Positions 46,412 through 57,054 of a stretch of DNA of 64,000 nucleotides are shown here, in pieces. The stretch lies in NCBI GenBank assembly GCA_933228675.1, contig OW121740.1, forward strand, positions 133,383,440 through 133,447,439. Direction: 5' to 3'. A program made the translations under genes and the position numbers. This DNA is from Stomorhina lunata. Taxonomy: Eukaryota > Arthropoda > Insecta > Diptera > Rhiniidae. The notes beneath the pieces were generated by a model. It did no database searches. It was given only the letters and a program-made list of their open reading frames with translations, and was not told where the DNA came from. Each line of letters starts with the position of its first letter. The stretch's first letter is position 1.

Positions 46412-47423
46412 TAGGGTTTGCAGTTCGGCTTTAACCGAAACCTCGGTTTTTTATGCCTCAAAACCGAAACCGAAAACCATAGAAAAAACCATACGGATTT
46501 TTTGTCTATGGAATAAAGCAGAAGATTAAAAAACAAACTTTGCATTACAGTGGACGAATGGACAATTTCAAGGGGAAAACGGTATAGGACGGTATATTTT
46601 ATAACGTGGCACTCAGCCGTAATTTTGGAACGTGGAACTCCAAGCAAACGCAAGAAACCATTAGACAAAAGCTAATGGAGTTTAATATTTCACTTGATAC
46701 AAGCATCGTAGCATGTACTACAGATGGGGCAGCAGTCAATATCAAATTTGGATCTGGAAATCAAACACTACTTCAGTTTTGGTTGGCACACGAAATTTAT
46801 CTTACAGCCATCGATATTTTTTATGAAAAATTTGTTATATATCCAGATCTGGAATAATTTGAAACCCACGAAAGCGAAGACAATTTTGAAGATGGCGACG
46901 ATGAAACTTTGAATCATTTAAAACCGATTGCCCATATAAATTTGAACCTAGAGGCTGTAAGAAAAACTTTTCGGTATTTCAATAATTCGTCAGTTCGTTA
47001 TGATATTTTACAAACAAGCCTTAAAAAGCATCAAAATCGTGAATTCATGAAAGTTTAGAAAAGCTGTCGATCTTAGATTTGCTCCTATCGACTTTGAAAT
47101 TGTAATTTTTTTAAAGATTCGTTGCTGTTCGTAGAAATGACTGTTGAAGCAATTTGTCGCTCGGATACAAATATTATACAAGTTAAAGGTGCTCTGCAGT
47201 TTCTCTAAAAGAAACAAGACTTATTTAAGAAATCCCTTAAAAACCTGAATTAATTTCCTGAATTTTAGTATTAAATTATAATTGAGCTTTAATAAATATA
47301 CCCTATACATGGTTTTAATAAAATTATCTTAAGTTAAAAAACCGAAAACCGAAACCGGCCGGTTTTGGGTCTTTTAAAACCGAAACCGCGGTTTCTCATT
47401 TTCACGGTTTTTTGCACACTCTA
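46412..47423 (+). mobile_element. Internally deleted hAT element with transposase remnant and 8-bp target duplication
   Basis: Ends TAGGGTTTGCA and TGCACACTCTA are imperfect inverted repeats, and GTTAAAAG flanks both sides (46404-46411, 47424-47431), an 8-bp duplication as made by hAT transposases. Between 46535 and 47058 frames read TVDEWTISRGKRYRTVYFIT, SIVACTTDGAAVNIKFGS, IDIFYEKFVIYPDLE and LRYFNN-like pieces of an hAT transposase, with frame changes and stops. CCGAAACC/GGTTTCGG motifs cluster near both ends (subterminal repeats). The copy is inactive: the transposase is partial and broken. The flanking sequences join precisely to the mini-me-like repeat. Confidence 0.85.
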
Positions 47424-47574
47424 GTTAAAAGCTATTAAATAAAAAATTATGACAAGTATGGCCACTCAATTTTGCACAAGTAAGCTTTATATAAATACCA
47501 GCCAGTGTATAAAATTACGTGACAATCGGTCACTGTTTTATTATAGTTCTTATAACTATATAACCTCTCCTTTT

Positions 47575-48592
47575 TATACCCTTCACCACCATAGGTGAAA
47601 AGAGTATTATAAGTTTGTGCTGATGTGTGTAACGCATAGAAATATTTGTCCTAGACCCATCTTATAGGCTAAGAATCCCTTTCTGAGTCGATTTAGCGAT
47701 GTTAGTACCTATGTGTGGCTGGCTGGGTTAACCCCCATATAAACCATGTCATTAAAGTACAGGTCGCAACTTATTAATGTAAAAACAAGTAAGAAAGCGC
47801 TATAGTCGGTCAAGCCGACCATACGATACCCTTCACCACTAAGGTCAAAGGTGTTATTTTTCCTGTATAAAGACAAATATTTGCTAAATTTTGCCATCAT
47901 ACAAACATTTTCTCAAAACGTATATATTCAACCTGTTTCCGTCATTTGGACTTATATGAGAGCTAGGGTCAAATGTGGACCGACTATCTCGAAATTTGGC
48001 AAATTGATTACAGTTGTTACAAAAATTATGTATGCAAAAAATAAACTCAACATTTTCATTATCTTTAGATTTACGAGCGTTTTAGTGATTTTTTGTCTCA
48101 TTTAGTGCGTTTTTGAAGAAGAGTTTGTATGGGAGCTATGGTCAAATGTGAACCGATTTCAACGAAATTTGGTACAGTGATTTATGTTTACATAAGCAGT
48201 ATCTGTTTTAAATTTCATGAAAAAATATTGATATTTGTGGCCAATATAGCAATTCCGGGAAGTGGGACCTATGGGAGGTACCATAAATAATGGACCGATT
48301 TTGACCAATTTCAATAGCCATGGTTCCATTATCAAAAAAATTATCTGTGCCAAATTTCATTAAATTATCTTTAGAATTGCGACCTGTAGTTTGATTACAA
48401 GGTTTACATGGGGGTCCAGCCAGCCAGCCAGACGGACGGACGGACGGACATCGCTAAATCGACTCAGAAAATGATTCTAAGTCTATTGGTATACTAAAAG
48501 GTGGGTCTAAGACAAATATTTCTATGCGTTAAAAACATCAGCACAAACTTATAATACCCTTTCCACCTATGGTGGTGTAGGGTATAACTATA
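47575..48592. mobile_element. Head-to-head pair of mini-me/Helentron-like repeats
   Basis: 47575-47780 is a minus-oriented, 5'-truncated copy (TACCCTTCACCACCATAGGT ... TCGATTTAGCGATG ... AAACCATGTCATTAAAGTAC). At about 47785 it changes to a full plus-oriented copy (CTATAGTCGGTCAAGCCGAC to GGTGGTGTAGGGTATAACTA). The plus copy carries CAGCCAGCCAGACGGACGGA near 48420. Same family as 9020-9800 and 44630-45373. Confidence 0.7.
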
Positions 48593-48798
48593 CCCGGTTA
48601 TGAGATCGAATTTTGTTCAATGTAAATACTAGGGAAACCACTTATATACTTTTTATGGTTGAACTTAAAGCTAATGCAACCGAATTCAGTCCAAAGATTT
48701 TGAAAACAATATCAATTAGCTTAGCAATTTTTTTTCAAATCTGGTCTACATTTTGAAATCTGGTCTACATTTTTGCACCCTCGTAGATATATGAGATA

Positions 48799-49947
48799 CC
48801 CAGCAAAACTTTGGTAATGGCAAGTACTCTGATAACTGGTTACCTTGTAACAACTACAACATACCACCCGAATAAATAATAAGTTATTACAGAAGTACTT
48901 ATTTGTAATTAAGATGGTAATTTTTTTTTTTTTATTAAAAGAGTCTTTTTAAATGATTTTTGAATTTTAAGAAATTAAATATTATCTTCTGTAAAAAAAA
49001 TTTGTAAAACTAACTCACGTTAATGAAAAAATACCATCATGAGTCAATTTTGATTATGTAGGGGATGTTGAATACCAAACACGATTCTAATTGGTCTTAA
49101 CTTGGTAAGCCCAACTTATCTGGGTCATCCTTCATCTCAACTGTGGACACACACCTCCACATGGTATCACCCGGAGAGCTAGTTTAACACCCATTAATAT
49201 TGTGAGTTAACATGTTCCGAGAGTTGTCCCATAAGATCGATAAAAATTGGTTAGGATTACGGGCTAGTAACCCTCTCTTGAAAAAAAATACAATAAAGAG
49301 GATAAAATTAGAATTGAAATGTCCCACTACCTAATATTAGAAGAGGATGTCCGAAACTTCGATAGAAAGACCAAGTAGAGGAACATTTTTCAAAGCTTGG
49401 CCTATAAAATTGGAGAATATTCGCACAAGATCAAAATCCATGGATAATAATAAAAATAATTTTAAAAAAGTTTTAAAATAATTACAAAAAATCGTATAAA
49501 AATATTTTTCCAAAAATTACAACAAAGCAAAAAATAAAAGCAGGGAACAACAAAGTTATTTTCACATGATTTTGGATCTAAAAATAAAAATTGTTTATAT
49601 TAATTATAAGCTGCTAAGTTTTCAACATATGAAGTAGCTCAGTGGAAGAGTCTCTGCCTAGCAGTCGGAGGGTCTGGGTTCGAGCCCCCATGGGATCATA
49701 AAAAAAATTTTGTATTTCGTTTAAAAATATATATTTTTCATAAAACAACAACAAAAAAGTTGTTGCTGTTGTTGTTGTTGCTTTCAAATTGCTTACCCAA
49801 GTCATTACTTTTCTGCAATTGGTAAGTACTTGCCTCCAATGACATCCTCATGTTAATGTAATGACTTAAACAGCGAATGAGTAAGTAGTTCGTGTTCAAT
49901 AGTTTAACTGTTTAACTCATTATTTGGTAATGAAAAGTTTTACTGGG
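48799..49947. mobile_element. TA-flanked 1.15-kb MITE with CCCAGYAAAACTTT ends
   Basis: It starts CCCAGCAAAACTTT and ends AAAAGTTTTACTGGG, with TA on both sides. The sister repeat at 62440-62465 shows the empty site (GAGATATGTTTCTTA), so insertion into TA is directly visible. TA duplication and this type of terminal repeat fit the Tc1/mariner group; no transposase is encoded. Contains a tRNA-like segment at 49620-49705. Confidence 0.75.
49620..49705 (+). repeat. tRNA-Ala-like segment (pseudogene or SINE head)
   Basis: AAGTAGCTCAGTGGAAGAGT is a good D arm/A box, CTAGCAG an anticodon loop with AGC (Ala), and CTGGGTTCGAGCCCCC a T arm/B box. The acceptor arms do not pair (5' TATGAAG, 3' TGGGATC) and the T stem has two mismatches, so it is not a functional tRNA. 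A GTT/AAC trinucleotide hairpin follows at 49742-49780. Confidence 0.65.
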
Positions 49948-50035
49948 TATGTTTCTAAATTCAACAAAAATTTTCTTGATATAATGATGATTCGTCACAG
50001 CCGACTTACACACTCTTACTTTTTGATATGGAAAA

Positions 50036-51049
50036 ATTCGATATGGAAATTATTTTTGGTACTTTTCAAATTTCAAGTAAAAGGTATCCCAAAAGGGTAG
50101 AAATTAACAAATTCTTATAAAAATGAGGAGAATTAAAAATAATAATATCAATTTCCTTTTTTAATTTAGTCGAGCAATGCAGTCGGGTTCAGCTAATACA
50201 AACATAAATTAGTACATACATAGAAGAATACGTCATTAAAATCTCTTGTTGTCTTTACAAGTTGTCTCTTTATTGTATGTGTTTGTTGGTTGATTATTTA
50301 TTGTGGTTTTAACCGCAACTAACAAAAATACTGCACTTCATCTCCCACAAATTTTGCTCCACCATTTATGTGTTCGTTATTGGGTAAAGTCCTGTCGTGT
50401 GGGTTAAACAATGAATCTAGTGAACATTAAGAACAGTGAAGCTAAATATAACAATTACTAATATTTATAAATTATCTAAGGCAAACTAATATTAGAAATC
50501 AGATATAAAAACATACATATGTAACATTTGAAAACTTTGAGATTTATAAATTTGAATATCATTTTTTAAACTGAATCAAAGTTATTAAGTTATCTACTTT
50601 TACTATTTTATTTGACACCTTGTCCCACTGTCATGTTATTAGTAATTGAATTCTATTTTTATGTTTACTAAAATTTATACATTCATTTTACGCAACACGA
50701 TGCGCTGCGGTCTTTGTGGTAAGGATTTAAATAGTTTTTTTTTATCAATTTGCTGCATTGCGTTTCACACTCTTCTGCCTTTCAAGCTGACAGCCCAAAT
50801 GTCAGTAATAATTTTTGTGCAATATTTTCGCAATGTGTACGTGACTTTGAATATTGCCATTTTAGCCGACTAAAAAAACAAAAACCCTAAAAGACAAATT
50901 AATAAATTTTCATTAAATATTTTATTTTAATTAAAATCTATTCCAAAAGGTATAGAATCTGTATGTGGCAGGAAATTAAACAAAATTGTTGATAACGCTG
51001 ATACATTTGAATTGAAAATGTTTATGTGTTTCAAAAAGATTTCAATAAA
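50036..51049. other. Intron 11 sequence between the mobile elements and the array
   Basis: AT-rich DNA with no convincing gene. A 75-codon open frame at 50646-50873 has ordinary composition but no recognisable domain, so it is not called. Confidence 0.55.
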
Positions 51050-53045
51050 AAAAATTATCTGCGACAAATATCTTCTTATAAGGAAATAATTTGGGACAAA
51101 TATTTTCTTATAAGAAAATAATTTGGGACAAATATTTTCCTATGAAAAATAATTTGGGACAAATATTTTCCTATTAAAAATAATTTGGGACAAATATTTT
51201 CTTAAGGAAATAATTTGGGACAAATATTTTCTTAAAGAAAATAATTTGGGACAAATATTTTCTTAAGAAAATAATTTGGGACAAATATTTTCTTATAAGA
51301 AAATAATTTGGGACAAATATTTTCCTATGAAAAATAATTTGGGACAAATATTTTCTTAAGGAAATAATTTGGGACAAATATTTTCTTATAAGAAAATAAT
51401 TTGGGACAAATATTTTCCTATGAAAAATAATTTGGGACAAATATTTTCTTAAGGAAATAATTTGGGACAAATATTTTCTTAAAGAAAATAATTTGGGACA
51501 AATATTTTCCTATAAAAAATAATTTGGGACAAATATTTCTTATAGAAAATATTTTGGGACAAATATAGAAAATAATTTGGACAAATATTTTCCTACAGAA
51601 ACAAATTTGGGACAAATATTGTCTTATAGAAAATAATTTGGGACAAATATTTTCTTAAAGAAAATAATTTGCAACAAATATTTTCTTATAGAAAAGAATT
51701 TGGGACAAATATTTTCCTATAGAAAATAATTTGGGACAAATATTTTCTTATAGAAAACAATTTGGGACAAATATTTTCTTAAAGAAAATAATTTAGGACA
51801 AATATTTTCTCATAGAAAATAATTTTGGACGAATATTTTCTTATAGAAAATAACTTGGAACAAATATTTTCTTGTAGAAAATAATTTGGGATAAATATTT
51901 TCTTTTAGAAAATAATTTGGGACGAATATTTTCTTATAGAAAATAATTTGGGACAAATATTTTCTTATAGAAAATAATTTGGGACAAATATTTTCTTATA
52001 GAAAATAATTTGGGACAAATATTTTTTTTAGAAATTAATTCGGGACAAATATTTTCTTTAAGAAAATAATTTGGGAAGAATATTTTCTCATAGAAAATAA
52101 CTTGGGATAAATATTTTCTTATAGAAAATAATTTGGGACAAATATTTTCTTATAAAAAATTATTTGGGACAAATATTTTCTTTTAGAAAATAATTTGGGA
52201 CAAATATTTTCTTAAAGAAAATTATTTGGATAAATATATTCTTAAAGAAAATTATTTGAGACATATATTTTTTTATAGAAAATAATTTGGGACAAATATT
52301 TCCTTATAGAAAATAAATTGGGACAAATATTTTCTCATAGAAAATATTTTGGAGCAAATATTTTCTTAAAGAAAATTATTTGGGAGAAATATTTTCTTAT
52401 AAAAAATAATTTGGGACAAATGTTTTCTTATAGAAAATAATTTGGGACAAATATTTTTTTAAAGAAAAATATTTGAGACAAATATTTTCTTATAGAAAAT
52501 AATTTGGGACAAATTTTTTTTTAGAAATTAATTCGGGACAAATATTTTCTTTAAGAAAATAATTTGGGAAGAATATTTTCTCATAGAAAATAATTTGGGA
52601 TAAATATTTTCTTACAGAAAATAATTTGGGACAAATATTTTCTTATAAAAAATTATTTAGGACAAATATTTTCTTTTAGAAAATAATTTGGGACAAATAT
52701 TTTCTTAAAGAAAATTATTTGGATAAATATTTTCTTAAAGAAAATTATTTGGGACATATATTTTCTTATAGAAAGTAATTTGGGACAAATATTTTCTTAT
52801 AGAAAATAATTTGGGACAAATATTTTCTTATAGAAAATATTTTGGGGCAAATATTTTCTTAAAGAAAATTATTTGGGATAAATATTTTCTGATAGAAAAT
52901 AATTTGGGACAAATGTTTTCTTATAGAAAATAATTTGGGACAAATATTTTTTTAAAGAAAAATATTTGGGACAAATATTTTCTTATAGAAAATTATTTAG
53001 GAATAACATTTTCTTATAGAAAATAATTTGGGACAAATATTTTCG
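51050..53045. repeat. 31-bp tandem array in intron 11
   Basis: About 64 copies of AATTTGGGACAAATATTTTC followed by TTATAGAAAAT. Blocks of several units are duplicated: the order of variants at about 52020-52340 (TTTTTTTTAGAAATTAATTC, GGGAAGAATATTTTCTCATAG, GGATAAATATTTTC) recurs at about 52510-52830, a copy of roughly 490 bp. It shares TTCTTATAGAAAAT with the other arrays. Confidence 0.95.
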
Positions 53046-53501
53046 TGGGACTTTTCAAAACGACCATACGGAAAATCAATGTATGAAGTGTAATATATTT
53101 ATGATATAGAATCTTTGATGGGAGCTTCCCTTATTAACATCTGTTTGTTTATTACCAATTTTATTTCACTGAATTAATTAATTATCATGGAATCTAATGC
53201 AGACAATTTCCAACTGTCAACAGCATTTTTTTTTTTCATTTTAAAAATGCCTCTAAGGATTTTTCTTTGCATTAGTTTGAAATAACTCCAGGGATTACTG
53301 AACTAAAACATAGACAAAACTTACATGTAAACTCATGCAGAAATAAAAAGCATTTCCGTTGTAAATTGACAATATTTTAAATTATGTATAAAACTTTACA
53401 ACATACGAGTAGGTATAAATGTATTTGAAAAGCTTATACTCAATAATATTTCCAATCCATACATTTTTCATTTTTCAAAAAAATATCCCTTTATTTTTCA
53501 G
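53046..53501 (+). other. End of intron 11
   Basis: AT-rich, no gene. Ends with CCCTTTATTTTTCAG at 53501, a standard acceptor. Confidence 0.65.
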
Positions 53502-53817
53502 GTGACATCCGTTGGACTGTTGTTACATCTGACATTTCTAATGCCGAGGAGAATCGTGAAAATTTAATATTTTGTGATTTTCTACCAGCCAAATGGTATC
53601 AGTTGCGCATTTCAGCCACAAATGATGCTGGCAAGACAACGGAACACTATCATTTTGCTACCACAAACATTGATGGCGTTACGATACCACCACCCTCGGT
53701 CTTTCCATCTGAAAATGATTTGATGAACAATTTGATCAATGCAACAAATCCAACAAATGGTGATTGGCTGTCGACGTTAATTGTTGTCGTTATAATAAGT
53801 GTTGCAATAATAACGAT
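53502..53817 (+). CDS. Dscam4: Dscam4-like exon 12: end of FN6, stalk and most of the transmembrane helix
   Basis: With G from exon 11 it reads DIRWTVVTSDISNAEENREN, LIFCDFLPAKWYQLRISATN, DAGKTTEHYHFATTNIDG, VTIPPPSVFPSENDLMNNL, INATNPTNGDWLSTLIVVVI, ISVAIIT. LPAKWYQLRISATNDAGKT is the FN6 F-G block; FATTNIDG ends the domain. IPPPSVFPSENDLM and INATNPTNGDW form the membrane-proximal stalk (NAT is a possible glycosylation site). WLSTLIVVVIISVAIIT is a hydrophobic helix continued as IALTI in exon 13. Phase 1 start; the donor GTAAGT at 53818 leaves AT (phase 2), so the helix is split between exons. Confidence 0.95.
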
Positions 53818-53959
53818 GTAAGTATTTGTAGGGGGAAAGTGGAAAGATATTACTTATAGGCAGAGGTAGGCACAAAGAGAACAGAACAAAAAAATAGTCG
53901 GCAGAGTTGCCATTTTTTATAAATTGGTATTTTTTTAATGTGTAGTTCTAATGTTTTAA

Positions 53960-55405
53960 AAAGAAAAAGTTTTCTGCTTCATTTTTTAAAAGATTTTTAT
54001 TTAAAATTTTCTATGGAAAATTTTCTTATCAAAAATTTTTCTATGGAAATTTTTTTAACCAAAAACTTTTCTACAGAAAATTTGTTTATTAAACATTTTT
54101 CTATAGAATTTTTTTTTATCAAAAATTTTTTTTATCAAAAGTTTTTTTATAGAAAATGTTTTTTATCAAAAATTTTTCCATAGAAATTTTTTTATCAAAA
54201 ATTTTTAGATAGAAAATTTTTTTATCAAAAATTTCTTTATAGAAAATTTTTTTATCAAACATGTTTCTATAGAAAATTTTTTATCAAAAATGTTTCTATA
54301 GAAAGTTTTTTTATCAAAAAATTTTCTAAAGAAAATTTTTTATAGAAATTTTCTCATTTAAAATTTTTCTATAGAAATTTTTTTTTTATCAAAAATTTTT
54401 ATATTGAAAATTTTTTATCCAAAATATTTCTATAGAAATTTTTTTTTTCAAAAATTTTTCTATAGAACATTTTTTTTACCAAAAAATTTTTCTATACAAA
54501 ATTTTTTTATCAAAAATTTTTCTATAGAATTTTTTTAAATTTTAAGAAATTAGTAAAACAACCTCGATCTCGTTTTACTTATTTCTTAAAATTTAAAAAG
54601 TAAAAAGGTCGAATTAATAAAATTAGAAGTTAATTAAAATTTTTTTTATACAAAATCTTTTTATAGAAAATTTTTTTTTATCAAAAATTTTTTTTGACAA
54701 AAATTTTTCTATAGAAAATTTTTTTATCAAAAATTTTTCTATGGAATGTTTTTTACTGAAAAATTTTTCTATAGCAAATTTTTTTTATCAAAAATTTTTG
54801 TATAGAAATCTTTTTTGTTAAAAATATTTTTATACGAAAGCTTTTAATCAAAAATTTTGGAAAAAATTGGAAAATTAAAAAAAAAAATAATTAACAAAAT
54901 TGTCGAGTTAAATTTCTTCTTATCAAAAATTTTTCTATAGAATTTTTTTATTAAAATCTTTGTTAAGAAATTAGTTTTATCAAAAATTTTTCAACTAATT
55001 TCTTAAAATTTAACAATTAAAAATGTGGGAAAAATAAAATTAAAAATAAATTAAATTTTTTTATCATAAATTTTCTATAGAAATTTTTTTTATCAAAAAT
55101 TTTTCTACATAATATTTTTTTTTTGAAAAAATTTTCTATAGAAATTTTTTTTATGAAAAATTTTTCTAAAGAAATTTTTTTCATGAAAAATTTTGCTATA
55201 GAACATTTTTTTATCAAAAATTTTGTTATAGAATATTGTTTGATCAACAATTATTCCATAGAAATTTTTTTTATCAAAAATTTTTCTATAGAAAATTTTT
55301 TTATCAAAAATATTTCTATAGAAAATTTTTTAATCAAAAATTTTTCTATAGAAAATTTGTTTATCAAAAGTTTTTTGTATCAAAAATGTTTCTATAGAAA
55401 CCGAC
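53960..55405. repeat. 31-bp-type tandem array in intron 12
   Basis: About 46 diverged copies of TTTTTCTATAGAAAATTTTT followed by TTATCAAAAAT, many with slippage in the T runs. Some copies lack or gain bases, so frames open and close (81-96 codon Lys/Phe/Ile frames are artefacts). TATCAAAA places it in the same orientation as the 38-42 kb array (TATCGAAAA). Confidence 0.93.
54532..54599. repeat. 28-bp-arm hairpin inside the intron-12 array
   Basis: Arms 54532-54559 (TTTTTAAATTTTAAGAAATT then AGTAAAAC) and 54572-54599 are reverse complements except for one base, with the 12-base loop AACCTCGATCTC. Related pieces (AAGAAATTAGTTTTATC, CAACTAATTTCTTAAAATTT) recur near 54965-55020, so a small foldback sequence has been amplified with the array. 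Confidence 0.8.
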
Positions 55406-55449
55406 TTTGCTGACATCGAAATTCTAACTGAATACTTTTAATACTCATT

Positions 55450-55530
55450 TTACGAGTTTCATTAATTATCGTTATATTTACGAAAATTACAAAAAGACTT
55501 CGGCTTCTGGTGATATGGGCTACCTAAGCC
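55450..55530 (+). repeat. Array-flanking motif, second copy
   Basis: ATTTACGAAAATTACAAAAA, GACTTCGGCTTCTGGTGATA, TGGGCTACCTAAGCC closely matches 42255-42335. Both copies sit 50-170 bp downstream of a CTATAG-type array and in the same orientation. No coding meaning seen. Confidence 0.75.
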
Positions 55531-56307
55531 TATTTAAATATTTAAGTGAATTTTGTTTATTAGAAAATTATTTATTATATTATATTAATATAATTTAATA
55601 CTTTTTTGAGCTTAATTTATATTAAGGAAACTTTCAGAATAAACTAAGAAATTTTATTTCAAATTCTTATCTTTTTTAACATAAATATTTGTTGAACTAC
55701 TCGCACCTTGATTACCTTTAAAAAAACTAAAATCTTTCTCATGAAAAATTATCCTTAATTTATTTAATTTATATCCTTATATTTATACTTATTTTATATT
55801 TCCTTGAATATCAATAAAAGATACGCTCTAATCTTGCTATTGCCATAAAGAAAAGCTGTAAAAAAATTTAATTAAATCATGTCTTCTTTATCTTCTTAAA
55901 CTGTCAACAATAAAATATCGTAGAACTAGTTAAATCTAAAAAGAAAAAGTAACGAATTAACTTTTGTATGCTCTGTAATTAGTGCTCTTCCTTTTGGCAA
56001 TTTTTTTTCACAAAATACAATATATTTCTTAAAGTTCTTTCGTTAGCAGAAAAAAAAAAGAAAAAAAAATTAAATAAAACATAAATGAAACAAAATAAAG
56101 TAAAAAAAAAAAAGAAAAATCAACTAATTCGCACGTTTTTAATTATGTGCCATTTTCTAACAATTTCTTTCTATATATTTTTTTTCTCTTTGTCCAACAT
56201 TTTTCATTATTCCGTTACGTTTTACTTATTGTACGTGTATGTGTGTGTGTGCCTTTGATTGTGAAAACGGATATAATGGTTTTTGTATCTGTGCGTTTAA
56301 CCCTTAG
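55531..56307 (+). other. End of intron 12
   Basis: AT-rich with A runs near 56045-56120 and a short GT repeat at 56235-56250. The acceptor GTTTAACCCTTAG ends at 56307. The open frame from 56147 is intronic up to this point. Confidence 0.65.
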
Positions 56308-56471
56308 AGCCTTAACAATTAAACATCGTCGCACACTGTGTGGCCCCATGACTGAGGGCTATGAATCCAGAACCTTACCAGGTGACTACAAAGAAGACCA
56401 TGACAATCGTCGTAATCAGCAGGTATATAGCGCTTCGCCTGTTAAAACTGTGGACAAAGGCAATGAATCAG
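56308..56471 (+). CDS. Dscam4: Dscam4-like exon 13: end of the helix and juxtamembrane tail
   Basis: AT from exon 12 plus A completes Ile; then ALTIKHRRTLCGPMTEGYES, RTLPGDYKEDHDNRRNQQV, YSASPVKTVDKGNES. ALTI closes the transmembrane helix and KHRR is the positive stop-transfer cluster on the cytoplasmic side. CGPM near the membrane could be acylated (inference). GYES, GDYKED and VYSAS carry tyrosines in acidic or polar context. Acceptor CCCTTAG at 56307, donor GTGAGT at 56472, phase 2 in and phase 1 out. It lies 2.5 kb after exon 12 and 6.7 kb before exon 14. Confidence 0.93.
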
Positions 56472-57054
56472 GTGAGTTGGGTGGGAAGAGCAGAGAGACA
56501 GAAATGAATGAATTAAATGAAATATAAAGTTGCTTTAGTTGTGAGTAGATTATAATAATCTACTAAAATAAAGTTAGTTGAATATTTATATGCAATCTCT
56601 AGGAGTAAAGATGAATACAGTGGGCTTCATTTAATAAGATGCACTAGCTTTGACGATGATTACGTTAGGCTGCCTGTAATATACATATAAACTATTATGT
56701 TGAGTATTAAAACGCCTTACACTTAGTTACTCGTTATATCTTTAGGTTTTCTTCACTTTCACTAACCATTGTCTCATAATCTTACTATTGTCTTGTACAT
56801 AAACTACCATCTCATTCCTGGAATATCATAATCAGGGTCCTTTCTTAATTCAAAGAATATTATCTAATACTCATACTATTCTACTTTTTTTATACTCTGA
56901 ATAAAAAAATACAAAAAAAACAATCATAATTAAATATTGGAAAGCTAATTCAAAAACATCTTTTGATCGTTTTTTACAATATTTTCAGAAAACGATATGC
57001 TTTTAAAATTTTTGGATTTTATTTTATTTTTCAGAATGATCTTTTATTTTATGT
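56472..57054. other. 5' part of intron 13
   Basis: AT-rich intronic DNA with no gene recognised. Confidence 0.6.

Noticed and set aside
49620..49705. Functional tRNA-Ala gene
   Set aside because: Acceptor arms do not pair and the T stem has two mismatches; kept only as a tRNA-like repeat.
50646..50873. 75-codon frame with Cys-x-x-Cys (MRCGLCGKDL)
   Set aside because: One CxxC pair only, no second zinc-ligand pair, and intronic; chance is the simpler explanation.
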